Below, one piece after another: positions 35,428 through 48,249 of a DNA stretch of 64,000 nucleotides (the stretch's first letter is position 1; each line of letters starts with the position of its first letter). The notes beneath the pieces are model-generated. The model worked only from the letters and a program-made list of their open reading frames with translations. It had not been told where the DNA came from and did no database searches. The stretch comes from Notospermus geniculatus (Eukaryota; Nemertea; Pilidiophora; Heteronemertea; Lineidae): positions 429,566-493,565 of the forward strand of contig NMRB01000134.1 of NCBI GenBank assembly GCA_002633025.1, read 5' to 3'. The position numbers and the translations under genes are program-made.

Positions 35428-38400
35428 TATAGGCCTACTGCAAACAATTTTGCAGCGCAACGTTCAACTTTTTCGCCGCATCCTTCAGAAGCAAGGAGGA
35501 AGCGGCCATCAAAATAGCTATTAAAAGCAGCAGGAGAACTCATATACCGTGATCAATATCATAATTGATATGTGAAGTGGCCAAGAACCTCATCACACAA
35601 GACTCGCAACCTTGTCCTCATCTACATCCCATCGTCACCAACCTTGACTTCGGCAAGTTGCCAGTCAGATTTCAATCTGTACGTATCCATGAAACTCATT
35701 TTATCGCCCAAGATGGGATAGAAGTATGACCACCGTGGGTATCATTACATCGTAGACGAAGTACATTGTTTGTGTACCGACGATTTCAGATACATGTACT
35801 GACTGTTGTGTGGATTTCGTATGCTCTTGTGAGATTAGAAATCGAAAGGGTCTCAAGATAAATTCTAAATTCTTAACATGTACAGGCAACTTTCGTAGCG
35901 ACTGCAAAAGTTGAAAAGTCTTGGGGCACCGGTAACAAGTAACAAAACTTTCGCTGAAAGCAAGAGTTGTCGAGAATCCAACCACTTGTTGCTTGTTGAC
36001 AAGCGTCGTCATGGTCGTTGCCGTCCGCAGGCGACATTGGCAATAACGTTGCCAAGACCGCGGTAGCGTGGCAACTGGCAATATTGCCTAAGCAATGCTG
36101 TGGTGAAGTGTGGGCCTCTCACGCGGAACAGCGCCTGAAACAATGCATGCAACACAGAAACTACCTGCGTACATTTCTTCGGTTAGGGAATATCCACGAA
36201 ATCTTGCTAGGTGCCAAATTAGTCGGCCCAGTAATTGCACTCGTGAGTGAAATAACGTAGAGAATTTTTTGACTTGGTGAACGATCAGTTGGGGAATATT
36301 ACAGGGAGATAGCTCGTGATTATGGGAATGCACGCGTGTGGAGACTTTGGATCAGCTTACGAAAGGAAAGAGTTTTTTTTACTTTATTCGTGAGAGCAGT
36401 CAGTTTTCCTTCATCAAGCGAAACTCCGCCTCATTTGAATAATTTATTCAGACCGCGTGCGCAGGAAATCTCCTCGCCATTATGCTCCTACAGCGGACCG
36501 GAAGACAAAGAGAATACTCCCACCATCAGCACTTATCTTTAGAGAGCTGCACTTGGCCTGACTTGCATCTGAAAATCGTGGTTGGCTTGTAAACAAGACG
36601 TGTTGGTACATTGGGATATCTGTTGCTGATGATGCTGGATATGGTTTGGTCAGATTCCGCCGATATTGACCATCGGGAAGGAAAGATTAGGCAGGCTGCT
36701 GGAGTGTCACTGGATTGCAATAATAGAGCGGTTATGGCACTGTTGAATACACGCATAGAACAGAACCAAGATGGCTGCCGTGGCAGCCATTTTGTGTGCA
36801 TGGTGAGTGAACCATACAAGGACGTAGTAATTTAGCAACTTATGCTGGTCTCAAAGTTCAGTGCTTGAACTGACTTGGCATTCCATTGTGACGAACACCC
36901 GTAGTAACGTCATCTAAATGAACTTGTCCTCATAAACACGCAATTTCGTAATTGAAATTCAATTCACGTCAATGTCTTCCGCGTAGTTTGATCTATTGGT
37001 ACGTCTACTGATCCATTCTGAACGATGAGACTGCTTTCTCCAGCGGATTTCAACTCGGATGAAGCTGTCACAGAGGCAATGTTGCTAAATAACAGCAACA
37101 TGATCTAGACAAATTGATTATATTGCAACGGGGATCATAAAAGTTTGTGAGAGTGTGATATTGGGTGCGCCGTCACGTCTGTACTTTAGTAACCGCCATT
37201 TGGACGTGATGGTTCTGGGATGTTCTCGGTTGGTCACGATGTTACCACGAACGAAACACGACTCCAGCGGAGATAATGGTTTTGAAACCGTGTAATGCGT
37301 AATTAAAGCCGGTTTGAGCAGGAACCTCGCGACCTATCGTGCTCTAATCAGGAATATGATTGGAATGTGGGTCCTTGAAATCAAAGATTCTGACACTGCG
37401 GAAGGTTAGGTTTCTTCAAATGATGCTATTAAGACAGCTGTAGATTTCACGGAATGGGTCCTACGGAATGGATTTTGAAGACAGTCGCGTCCATTTCTGC
37501 CAACAAACACCTTTGTTGACGAAAATTGACACAGTCATGTTCCCCGGAATTCATCAGGCATATGTACTGTCTAACTACAAACTTTCAAAACTTGGATGTG
37601 AGAAACTAGAACGAGGCTGCGTTAACCAGGAACCCGGATGTTACAAAAAAGACTTTCAAATGGTCAGCGGGAGATGAAAACGAGGCTAAATCTGCGATAT
37701 ACCAAATACATGCATGAAGTTTAATATTCTTATTGCTGGCCAAAGACTTTGGGAAGCTGCTTCCAGTTCTCCGACTCAAAAACGCTCCAATATTATTAAT
37801 TCCTTATCCAAGTTCCATCATTTTCGTGGGCATAAAAATTCCACAAATGCAATGAAGTGTGATGAATAACCATCCGTTCGTTCTTCTTTTTAAAAAAAGA
37901 TCTCAGTAACTGCGTAATGCAACTTCATCTATAAATGGACTCAACAGTTAAAAAGCTTTATGGATCTTTAAACACATACTTAAAGACTGATGGCACCTCG
38001 TGCACACTGCACTTGGCCAAGATTTGGTGTACTTCAAATCGTATCACTGAATGTTTGTTTCAGTCAATTTAGGGTGGAACTAACCCATTGTCAATGATTT
38101 ATAAACTTCCGCCGAAGGGTGCGTCTCAAATGTCTAAATTCTCTGCATGGCATACCAAACCAACTACCATTTACCTCAACGCCTGGTCGAACAGCACTCG
38201 AGACGGAAATAATATGGCAATATTTTCCAATAACTGGATATATAATACTTTCCTTTCTGGCCCGAATGGTAGATATCATTTGGAGGAATGGTAGATATCA
38301 TTTGGATACTTTCATGAGATCATATTTCACTGATATTCAGAGAGATTCCGAAGTTGGCATCAATTATTTAAATCACCTCGGATATTATACGTAACGAAAT

Positions 38401-39534
38401 TGCAGTTTTATTTCGTTCTGAATACGAAGGAGATAGAGGAAAAAACAAGTATTCTTCATAAAGACACTGCTCCACACGAGAGTAATTCTCATGCGACTTG
38501 GCTCTCAATGGGTAATTCTTGGGCAAAGACTAATGACGCAAACGGCAGCCCATACCGGTAGTTTACTGTGGCTAGCCTGCCCATAGAGAGCCACCTGGGG
38601 GGGGGGGGGGGGGAAGCGGAGCNGGGGGGGGGGGGAGTTGTGAAGCGGAGCACATTATGCTTTGTTTGGAAGCAGTGCCGCCAGAAACAACAAAGCATTT
38701 TCCTTTTTCACTGCTGAAGTAGATCTCAAAACGTCCTGTCCCGTCCTAAAAATAATCGTAAAACGGGCTAGAACGTGTAACTTTGGCCAAATAATGTCTC
38801 GAAGTTCTGGAGCACTCTTCCTGTCCGAGCCCGTCCATGAAGTTCATAAAAAGACTGTAAAAGTTGCCACTACGTCCACTCCGTGCGCAAACATTTGAAC
38901 CCGTTCGGCAACATTTTCAAGAACGTACTGAGAACTAGCTCAGTGTGATGGGGCATTTGCTGATCGGCGCCAAGAAAAATGGACTGGCGTACTTTCATGT
39001 ACACCTACACGAACAGTACATCACCTACTCGTACGGTACATGTACATGACTTTGTATTGTTAATCCGACCTAGAGTTGCGTGCAGAGAGAGACGCTACTG
39101 CGCATGACAACCACAAGACCTTGTGTGGAGCATGAAACGAAGCCATTTGGTTCGCGGTCATTACCATGAATTTTTAACGACTCAAAAAGCAACTTCATCG
39201 CGAACGCCGCGTGGAAAGGTCCCTAAAGTCAACGTTTTGAATACAAATCAGAGATCACCACATAGATACTCCATGAAATATTCAGTTTTCTAACCTTAGT
39301 TCCCATTTCCCAGGAGCCCAAAAGCAATTACTCCAGATATAATACGAGAGTAGATGCTATTAAACCTTTGTGTCCATAGAAATATTAATCTCATTTTTTT
39401 TCTATTTCGTATTTTGAATACGCAGGTCGTGAAGTGGGATGCATTTATTGATGGTGCAAATGTAATTTCAGAAAGCTAAACGGAGCGGGTCACGGCCGAT
39501 TAGGACTACCGCCTAATGGATTATGATCGTCCAG
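35428..39534. other. No firm gene; minor repeats and an ambiguous G-run
   Basis: Contains a hairpin ATGTTGCT/AGCAACAT (about 37079-37101), a 20-bp tandem doublet AATGGTAGATATCATTTGGA (about 38266-38307) and G-runs with one N near 38600-38636. Upstream exons of the plus-strand gene ending at 39965 may be here, but none is recognisable. Confidence 0.4.
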
Positions 39535-39618
39535 GGTGACCGAAACGCCCCTGGGGATCATTCTGGGTGTGGCCGGGAATATCATCCAGGATAAGCTGCA
39601 GGCGTACTGCGACTTCAT
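39535..39618 (+). CDS. Candidate penultimate exon of an unrecognised plus-strand gene
   Basis: Frame VTETPLGIILGVAG then NIIQDKLQAYCDF, with mostly G or C in third codon positions as in a real exon. It is bounded by CCAG|G and CAT|GTACGT, ending in phase 2. The next exon (39842) starts in the matching phase, so the join gives Asp-Phe-Ile-Glu-Val. The polypyrimidine tract before the acceptor is weak. I do not recognise the protein. Confidence 0.45.
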
Positions 39619-39841
39619 GTACGTACATGTACATGTGTGATAGAATCCCGTTTCCACCGTGTAGCTGCATGTATTTTCGAAATCTGCCTATCGCTTTTCG
39701 AGTAGAAGGCAAAAAAATGTACAATGTAAGTGTAAATTGGACGAAATATACGAAATATACTGGGAAAAAACAATCCTGTTTTGAACATGTGAGAAGGCGC
39801 CCAGCGAGCTATACTTCACCTGCATGTACATGTATGTTCAG

Positions 39842-39965
39842 TGAAGTGTCGGGTACAAAAACTTGCAACGAACCAGGCCACAGCATCGACTTCATCTCAT
39901 GGGGCATCGATGACCGTAAGGTTGTGGGATTGATGAACTCTGACCTGTACGACGAGAAGGATTAG
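39842..39965 (+). CDS. Candidate terminal exon of the same plus-strand gene
   Basis: Follows a TATGTTCAG acceptor and encodes EVSGTKTCNEPGHSIDFISW, then GIDDRKVVGL and a tail ending NSDLYDEKD with TAG at 39963-39965. The codons are again biased to G or C at the third position, unlike the surrounding sequence. With the previous exon it gives 68 residues of a C-terminus, with no membrane segment or motif I can name. Upstream exons are not found. Confidence 0.5.
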
Positions 39966-40025
39966 CCCTTTGATCACTGCACGAAAGCAACTCCCTCGAT
40001 GGAGGTATGAATTAAGTACGACGAC

Positions 40026-40242
40026 CAGGGGCGTAGCTAACTTTTATGGCCTAGGGGGGCAAACTTGATTGAGTATGGAGGGCGAAGCCGGAGGCCCCCA
40101 GAAAAAATTGAAAATCTACACCCTCTCCGATGAATTTTCCCCACATCTGACACTACAAGAACTTGGCTTGAAGAGGGGAAATGACCTTTTAGAGTAAAAA
40201 TTTGTTTTGTCCCTTTTTACTCGGCGGGGGGGGGGGGGGCTT
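40026..40242. repeat. Dispersed repeat fragment (GGGGCGTAGC type)
   Basis: Starts CAGGGGCGTAGCTAAC, followed by G-rich and AGGCCCCC words, and ends in a G-run at the gap. Similar fragments lie near 1300, 54927 and 59729. Confidence 0.5.
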
Positions 40243-40267
40243 NNNNNNNNNNNNNNNNNNNNNNNNN
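40243..40267. other. Assembly gap (25 N)
   Basis: Short run of N after a G-homopolymer. Confidence 0.98.
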
Positions 40268-40287
40268 CCCTGGACGATCTTCCAAAC

Positions 40288-40440
40288 GGTTGGCTGTTCA
40301 TAGTGGCGCAGTGGAAACATCGGTACCTGTCACCGGAGAGGTTCCGGATCCGATCCCCAGTTGGACCCATTCTTCAAGTGATAGAGATTGCGACGTTCTT
40401 TGACAGTGCAGTGTCCTCCGAGCACTCCAGTTTTCTCCTA
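40288..40440 (+). mobile_element. tRNA-like SINE candidate
   Basis: A box-like word TGGCGCAGTGG (40304-40314) is followed about 32 bases later by a B box-like GGATCCGATCC (40346-40356). Between them is a possible anticodon arm (TCGGT/ACCGG around ACCTGTC). The trailing part CCTCCGAGCACTCCAGTTTT resembles tails of marine-invertebrate tRNA SINEs. One copy only in this window. Confidence 0.45.
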
Positions 40441-43092
40441 CTGTAGGCCTACATGTACATTTGTTCGCCAAATACTGTCTATAAAGAGATACCGTAGGCG
40501 CTCGGCTCTCAACACAAATTTTTCAGTCTTCCAAATGGTGCAACTTTGTCTGATATTAGTTTCCACTCAAGATTTAGTCTTACATGTATCTCTTTTAGAT
40601 TATGACAAATGGTTTTAATGGTCTATCGTTTTTTCATCCATGTGCATGGGTATTAGCCTTCACGGAAGATAACGCCGGCCCCACAGTCGTCAGAATCGTA
40701 CACAGCTTCTCAGACAAAAAGTCTCAAGTCGGATAAATTACCAACCAGCTCGTCCTAACACCATTGAGACAGCGAAGATGGCTCCTAATTCTCTCGATGA
40801 CTGTAATAAAACCGAATTTATCACCAACGAAAAACCTGGATTAATGCATAGCAGATCTCCCAAATGTCGCTACAAAAACGGATAATCTTGAGCAGCGCCG
40901 AAAGGAACATTAGTCAGCTTTATTCACCTGGAGGATGGTATTCCCACCTGCGTTGAGCGCGACTTTTTGGTACATGTACTTCCATCATCATCCCGATCGT
41001 GCCCCACAAGATGGACGACCGAGTAATGAGTTCATTGTTTGCATAGTCCCGCATCACCGTCAGATTAGTCCCAGAACAATAGATGTAATTACGGTGTACG
41101 GTGCGCTGTGTGATGTTTCGGAGAGCAGAATACGACAAGAAATCCCAAAGTTCACCCTCAGTCAAAAGTAAATGGCCAGTCACGTTCCTTTTATAAAGCA
41201 CTGACATACACCAAAATGAGAGTTGTAAAGTCACAGAGACCTGGCTTTGACACTGGNATCCGATAAATAAATCATTCTTATGCGAGTTATACCACTTCAA
41301 CTGACCACTTTGTCAATCTCGTTCCCAGTAATCCCTTCTCAAAAGTTGCATGTTTCGTCTTATTCTGATAAAAACTGAAATGTCACGGAGAGCTGCGAGA
41401 CACGAGTCTCGAAGCAAAGCAGCCATATTGGCCAGTTGGCGGATCATCATCATAAGCAGACAGTGGCAAGGGTTTCTTTCCGTTTCACCCTTTCCCAATT
41501 CGGCTTCTGATGCAAACTCTACCGCTGACCCCTAGACCTAACCATTGGAGAGCGGAATCGGAAGACAAGTGGCAAGATTACAATCCGACGCAGCTGAAAC
41601 TAGGTTCCCAACGACGACCACAACAAAATGGCGCCTACTTCCGAAGTCGTTATCGCTGCGTGGAATAGCTAACTTTCTGAAACTGTAGATGGCCAATCCT
41701 TTGTTGTTCAACACTTCTCTCTGCCTTCTGGGAAAAATAGACACAACAAACACGAAAACATCCACAAGAAAAATGACCACAAACAACAAAGACTGGAACG
41801 ACTTATCAGTAGAATTAGCTCCATTAGCAGACTCCACGCAACATGCCCATCACCGTTCGCCATGGGAACGACAAAATCTAGTTGTTGGTAGTGCCCACAG
41901 CCTATCATGAGCGTGCCTAGCGCTTTTATGTGTATTTAGCTGCTTAAAATCATTACTTGGGGAGTAGCTTGCAACTCGGAGACTGCATACAGGGTGGTGA
42001 AAATTCCATTGCTGCTGTGTTTATCAGCCTAGTTTTCGTAGCCAATGGACAATGGAAAACGGCAAAAAAACCTTTTGTTGCAATTTGTTTAGGGTTGGGC
42101 CATTTTTTTCGTAGATTGACTGGACTAGTTCGCATTAGAAGCCACTCCACGTCGGAGTCGCACAAGTGGGCTCTGGGCAAGTATGCCACAGAACACTATG
42201 AGCATCCGCTTTTGTCATTACAAGTTTTCGCAATGACCAGATAAACCTGCGATTACACTTAGGTTACGATTTTCTATTGTCTGATATGAGGAGGGACAAA
42301 CAATAGATAAGCTTAGACCTCTCCTATTTCCAAAACCACAACGGCGGCCGCGCTACCGAAACTCATTTATACTCTACACTCAGAATATAAACCGTTTGCC
42401 GCTCTTTGATACACCCTGTACGCTATTTAGAAGCGGCACTTCACAAGAGACCCGTCAAACAGCAAATAATCAATCATAAATAAAAGTCAACAGCTCCAGC
42501 GACAAAATACCATCTTCCTGTTAATCTGAAACTAGAGATTAAAATCTCTGAGACGATGAAGAAAAACATCTTTAAAATGGTTTTAAATGCAGCTGAGAAT
42601 TGATTATCGTAAAAAGAAGATCGAGACTAGATTCTGCTATGCTGCACTCTGATATTTGCCGATTCTTTCATCGGCTACTTGATCTTGTATGGGACGTTTA
42701 CCCAGACGGTACTTGGCAGATACTCAATATGTATATTATAAAGGAGGGCTAAATCTTTGGAAAAGTTCTGGCCGGGAGAGCTCAGGAATTCCCACCATGA
42801 ATAATATCAAAGAGGCTGTGATATTCTGTAGTAAGGTTGAATTTACCCCTTCGGGCTGATCTAGGCTCTGTTGGCACTCCTAAGGAACATCGGGTAAAAT
42901 TGGAGTGAAGTCACAAATTCAGTGCTGCCACCTGGCGAGTGACAACGGCACACACGGGACTTTACAGTAATTGTATGAAGTACGGATACGAGTCACTTCG
43001 CGGGCTACAAATGTCCAAATAGCGAGAGGAAATGGAAGATCATGAGATTCTGCGAAGACAATGCAAAGACAATAGGTTCAGCGCCCCTTTAA
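40441..43092. other. No firm gene
   Basis: Minus-strand frames at 40920-41300 and 41538-41837 look mildly protein-like (the second includes a hydrophobic stretch LLFVVIFLVDVFVFVVSIF) but lack convincing start or splice context. I do not call them. Confidence 0.4.
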
Positions 43093-43310
43093 AGGAGCCC
43101 GGTTTGGCCACTTTTTCTCGACATCCGGCGCCACCGTCGCCGTGCTCGCCACTCTCCAACCCCAGGGACTAACTACGTTGTCGGTGAATGAACCAGATGT
43201 ACTACGTACATTTTGTAATGGTTTCTTTTGTAGTTCGTGTTGCTGCCGCTAGGCGGCTCTCTCTACGTCGGCAGTCAAAATACCGGTAAGAGATTGCACG
43301 CCGTGCTCCT
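43093..43310. mobile_element. TTAA-flanked MITE (AGGAGCACGG family), copy 2
   Basis: TTAA at 43089-43092 and 43311-43314. The ends are AGGAGCCCGG and CCGTGCTCCT. Internal sequence is the inverse of 30897-31085. Confidence 0.8.
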
Positions 43311-43644
43311 TTAAGCGATAGAAACCAGCGAGGATCACATCTGATTGCATCAGCATCGAAAAAATTGGCAGGTAATTCGCCGTTTGATGAGGCATTGCCG
43401 GTTAACACCCAACTCCGGCATCAAACGACATCAGTCGTGGTCAATGGAAGATCGATTCGTGAATTCCATGCCTGATCAGGTCCAGTTACGGACGTAATAT
43501 GATTTGTGTAAGGAGAAAGTCATCTATCCAGCGGCTATTCCTTCTGGTAATTCCTACAGATGCCGAGCCTCGTGCATCGGTTTGTAGGGATTTTTCTCAG
43601 TGCGAAGTGCGGATAGGCTAGCCGCCTAGTAAGGAACTCGGTTC

Positions 43645-43687
43645 GACCTTGGAGGAATTATTCTGTCAGTATAATTCCTCCAAGGTC
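43645..43687. repeat. Near-perfect 43-bp palindrome
   Basis: GACCTTGGAGGAATTAT pairs with ATAATTCCTCCAAGGTC around a short TCTGTCAGT centre. The same palindrome core occurs at 59951-59990. Confidence 0.85.
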
Positions 43688-44395
43688 TATCGACAATGCC
43701 GCAGAATTTGGCGGCCATCTTGAATTCTTCAACGCTGCCATGGTACTTGTATTTGTAATGGCTTCCAACATGGCCGAATGTTCCTCACCCGATATTTGAA
43801 TATGACGAAATGAGATGTTAGAAAACTCAGATATGTGCACTTTGACAAAAACCCGAGCCATGAGAAAAATTGGATCATGGCCGCTTTTTGACTGTGTTTT
43901 GTGTTGACGTCAGTTACATTCCTTCGTGCTAGCCGATGCTGAGAAAACTGCTTCGGTTCGTGAAATTGCCCGTATTGGGGAACGTCACTGCCAGACGTCC
44001 TGGCTATATATGCCGATATCAGCACTGTAGTATTTATTAGACGTCACATTCAGATATTGGATGCTTAATAGCAAGTTTCTGCTGTGTGCGCCCCGAACAA
44101 CAAAAAATGATGCTCGAAGTTCCTTTCACTGACGCACGAGGTACTTATTCGTGAAATATATTGACTCCAGTTGCGTTCTTGACTTTTTCTTGTTTCTCAA
44201 GAGGTCGGAATGCATGCGATTCATGCGAGGGCTTCTCCGTCGATCATGTGTTTGTATCAAGGAGAGGCGTCGATAGAATCTCCGATATAGTTTGTAGTCT
44301 GTCAGTGAAATGTTTGTATCAAAAATCAGTGTCATCACCGACATCCGATTGAAACTAGCCTATTGCACACTCTCGTCTCGGTGAGTGCTTTCCGA

Positions 44396-44631
44396 TGACA
44401 AGTACAAGTAAAGTCGTCTCCGAATTTGGCAAATTTTCGACCCCAACCGTATCTAGTAGCGATCCCAGAAGTGAAGTCGTTCACTTCTGGGATCACAACT
44501 ATTACAGGATTGTTATTTGTGGATGCAGCACTGTGAAGTGAATGACTTCATTTCTGGGATCTCTACAAGAAAGTCCCTGAGGGGGTTCGAAAATTTGCGA
44601 AATTCGGAGACGACTTTACTTATACTTGTCA
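44396..44631. mobile_element. Foldback MITE with internal hairpins
   Basis: The arms TGACAAGTACAAGTAAAGTC and GACTTTACTTATACTTGTCA extend inward over GTCTCCGAATTTG and TTTTCGA. Inside, GATCCCAGAAGTGAA faces TTCACTTCTGGGATC (44462-44495), with a third degenerate copy near 44533-44561. Confidence 0.8.
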
Positions 44632-46258
44632 TTTTGTGTGACGTTTTTTGTGCTGTATTTTGGATATCAGTGCTTTCCAATGAATGCTTATGTGATGGGT
44701 TTCAAAAATATTTTAGGATTTGGCAGGTCTATCAATTTTGATAAAATTCACTGAAGTGAAAGGGTTACTGCATTTACAGATAAGATTTACATGTAAGCAT
44801 CTTTTAGACTATTGACTCATAATTTGCATTACATACGAATCACAGTAGATTTTTTTCACCATATTTAATTAAACGCATCATCTATATGTAGATGTAGTAA
44901 TTGAAAATAAATATTGGATCGGTGGTAAGTACTTGCGTGGGATAACCCATCACACAGAGAAATGAATTCCGACCCACTGTTGAAATGAATGAACGCCTGA
45001 GCACAAGCTGAATACCGGGGCTGAATGCTACCAAAAATTCCTGTGCCTACAATGTATACCACCTTGACNCTTGGTTTCTAGCTAGAGAATATTTCGTGGT
45101 AGACAAATCCAAACATGCGATCGCTCGGAAGATATGTATTAAATTCATCTTTTTAATATAAGTGCGCATGCGCGGATCTCCAAGAAATCCAAGATGGCGG
45201 GCTCGTCGAAGCTGGGGACACATTTGCTGCACCCAAGATGACATTTCGCCAATGGGCAGTTCAGTTATTATATGTGACACATGCATACAGTCTATATTTG
45301 TAGATAATCAAACCTCAGACGAGGTCTTATTGATATATTTATCCATTTCTTTTCTTCAGACGTTCATTAAGCTCTGGGGTCCGACGCTTTCTTTCTATAA
45401 CGGTGCAGCTAGTAATTAGACGAACGGAATGCATGAATGGTTGCCCGTCAAAGTCATCAACAGCCTGTCAAAGTTGACAGATGAGGTGAACTTTGACCTT
45501 TTCGTTCTTTGCAAATGCAGAATATTAATCATATTATTGAACTCATTATTGAACTGGTTGTGATGAACGCTTTGTGACCGAGTTGTAATGCGAGAATAGT
45601 GCAAAAAAGTAAATGAATGTCAATGTGTAAAATGTAGCAATTACAAGTTATGCCAATTTGCTACTGAGCCAGATTTTTACTCGGACTTCGTTCACACTCA
45701 ACTACAAGTTATTCCAAGACAGTTTTCACCGAACGCCGTCATTGGACGCTACAGTCCATGGCACTTACGAATGTCAGGAGCAATTTCCACTGAGATTTGT
45801 GGCTTTCACCTTTAAGGAAGAAAAAAATACGGCCCTTTTTCCAGTCTCCAGCATCGGAGTTCAAGTGCATCCACGACTGGATGCACTTGCACTGTGTACA
45901 CCACGTCCGTGACGAAAGCAATGTGACAGTAGGGTTACAGTCCAAATCTCGGACGATCTTATGTCGGCCGTACCTAATTTCGGACACACTGCTTACTTGA
46001 CTCGCCGTAAAATATTGCCCCGCAGAAGGTCATACTAAAAGCTGCATCGGACAGGCGGTCAACAAAAATAATTCCGATGTAATCCGCGACGTTACTTGAC
46101 ATTAGCACCGCACCAAGACTTGATCAATTGGATGAAAACAGCTTTTGGCTCGACCAAAACAGTGATTAATTCTGCTTCATTAGAGCCACTTTCGAGGAAT
46201 ATTGATGACGAGTCCCCCGTGGTGTGACGGACAGTTGTTGTCACCCAATATGACAGCT
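44632..46258. other. No firm gene
   Basis: Holds the motif pair at 45163-45203 and a hairpin AAGTGCATCCA/TGGATGCACTT (about 45864-45889). No exon can be supported. Confidence 0.4.
45163..45203 (+). promoter_or_regulatory. NRF1-like and YY1-like promoter motifs
   Basis: TGCGCATGCGC (NRF1 consensus) lies 17 bases before AAGATGGCGGGC (YY1-type, often at start sites of housekeeping genes). The ATG opens only a 15-residue frame ending at TGA, so a coding first exon is not shown. Confidence 0.35.
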
Positions 46259-46351
46259 TCAATTTGTCGAGGAATTTCCTGGGGAAGGCTCGTCGGTGTG
46301 GTAGAGAAGGTCGATTTCAGTTTCGACATCGTCGCTTCGACGGCCCGCCAT
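46259..46351 (-). CDS. Candidate short ORF or first exon after an AAGATGGCGGG start
   Basis: Minus-strand ATG inside AAAGATGGCGGGCC opens MAGRRSDDVETEIDLLYHTD and stops after 30 residues. An overlapping second frame from ATGTCG gives 49 residues. Start context and codon choice look plausible, but no donor site or family match is evident. It may be promoter-associated noise. Confidence 0.25.
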   Translation of the reverse strand: MAGRRSDDVETEIDLLYHTDEPSPGNSSTN

Positions 46352-46361
46352 CTTTTTTCGG

Positions 46362-47919
46362 GATTTCATTCAAAAAGCGCTTTAAATTTCCCATTCTCAT
46401 GTTGAGGTCATGGACCTACCATGGACCTGTGTATACAGTTCATTTTTTACATAATTTTTAGGTCCATTGGTAAACCTAATGCGGACAAGAAACCATAATA
46501 GGTCAATGTCATACATTGGCGACAAAAGTTGCGTTTAGTTCTCAAAAGGTTAACGTGCCAGCTTAGCAGAGAAGATGTACGCGAATATACATTACATGAT
46601 CTTTCTCCAATCACACTGAGTCACATTACATGCATTACCATATTGTCTACAACGCATGAGATATTCTAGAATGGTCTTAATCCATGCATCGACTTAATAA
46701 CGTCAGCTGAGGAGAGTCCCTCAACACTTAGGAAAGAACAGCCTTTTATGTGTCTGGCGTCTTTGTTTAAAAGATGCTGGCTCTTTTCAGCGTCTCTGGA
46801 CAGACAGCATCAGTGGTATTGCGGATTGATAACATGATGCTGCAGACCAACCTGTTTTACACGCTATATCGCCAGGGATAGCGTGTAAAGATAAACACGT
46901 ACCGTACATTGGATAATGGAATTATAAAATAATGGTATGATACGGCCTTGCTTTGGTCCGTTCGGACTCATTTTGCCAAATAAGGGTAAATGGACTTGTT
47001 GATCGCCTGCTATATTCGATTCGAAAGGCAGAGTTCCTGTTTAATGGAAAAAGTATCATGAAATTATCTCTGGTACTAACGCACTATGGACAGTAAGTAG
47101 GGAGGTTTAGGTAGTTTTGAATGATAACCAGAACGAAAAAATGTGGATCTTTGTGAACGACTCACCAGAGGCAATAATATGAAGGTGAGAAAACGCTCTG
47201 AGAACGAGAAGGACAGTGAGAACGAAGTGAGTTAGATCTGTGGGTCCATACTCATAAAACCTTGCAAGGCTTAGTTGCCTGCCAAAGTGTCTAGTTTGTA
47301 CAGGCCAATGTAGACAACTAGCAACCAACTAAGATAGCGAGGTTTTATGAATATGGGCCCTGTTTGCGAACCACGCATTATGAACTAACAATAGAAGGAA
47401 GCTTCCGATACGTTCCAAAAATGACAACGACAACGAAAACAAAATGATCATTTTGCGGACTACGTCGTCAAATGCCGTGTACATGTATTTCATCATTGTT
47501 GCCATCTCGTCTGAAGAGTGAAGTCGAAATTTTCTCCTCAGACCTAGGACGATGACAACAACTTGAATACGTTGTCGCTGAATTTCTTAACCTCGTTATC
47601 TGTACGGATGATCACCAACACGTGCCTGAAATCTTCTTCAAGAAACTTAAACGTTTCTCAATTCTAGGCACGTTGCATTGACCGCAAATTTTATGAAAAC
47701 AAATTTCGCTAATCGAAATTGCCCCAGAAGTACTCCAGAATTTGTTCCAATCCATCAGTCCTGAAATAGACGTGAAAATTTATCCAAAACAATTTCAAAA
47801 GCAATCTCCTGAAGAGCATCACAATTTCTTCAGTTGATTTTTGTAATATGACCTACCATTGACGGCACGAAGCGTGGCAGTGGCGGCTTTTATCTATGAC
47901 CTATACTGCAGCATATTAA
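46362..47919. other. No gene seen
   Basis: Includes a stem TTTACACGCTAT/ATAGCGTGTAAA (about 46856-46889) and an inverted pair around 47250-47350 (CATAAAACCT... and AGGTTTTATGAATATGGGCCC), probably another small MITE. Confidence 0.4.
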
Positions 47920-48117
47920 AGAGGCTGTTCGTTTTCGTCACTTGAGGAATCTGAGCTGTGGTCCTTGGGAAAACGGAAAAAGCTATGCACTTGCAAATTG
48001 CAGGGATTATTTGTTGCGCTGTACAGAATAATCGTAATTTGCAGCTTCATAGCTTCTCCATTTTCTCAAGGATCACAACTCAGATTCCACAATTGACGAA
48101 AATGAACAGCCCCTTTC
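47920..48117. mobile_element. Foldback MITE, about 200 bp
   Basis: The left arm starts after TTAA with AGAGGCTGTTCGTTTTCGTC. The right arm complement is AAAGGGGCTGTTCATTTTCG. The arms match over about 90 bp, including GAATCTGAG and TTGCAAATT/AATTTGCA. Confidence 0.75.
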
Positions 48118-48149
48118 CGTCCTCCATTGGCAAAAGGCAGTTTCTGCAG

Positions 48150-48249
48150 TGGGGGTGTGGTCAATTGAAGTAATAGCCCTATCATATAATATCACAATGT
48201 AGACTGCAGTGTAGAGTATCGCTATTACTTCAATGAACCATGCTCCCAC
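48150..48249. mobile_element. MITE (GTGGTCAATTGAAGTAATAG family), copy 1
   Basis: The ends GGGGGTGTGGTCAATTGAAG and CTTCAATGAACCATGCTCCC are inverted. Copy 2 is at 52629-52730. Confidence 0.7.

Noticed and set aside
35701-36081. 126-codon minus frame as the missing NCS 5' exon
   Set aside because: No EF-hand 1 helix, no myristoylation-type start and no donor in the right phase.
40320-40360. Similarity of CCTGTCACCGGA to SINE-borne hammerheads
   Set aside because: No CUGANGA or GAAA core follows; the tRNA-like reading explains the word better.
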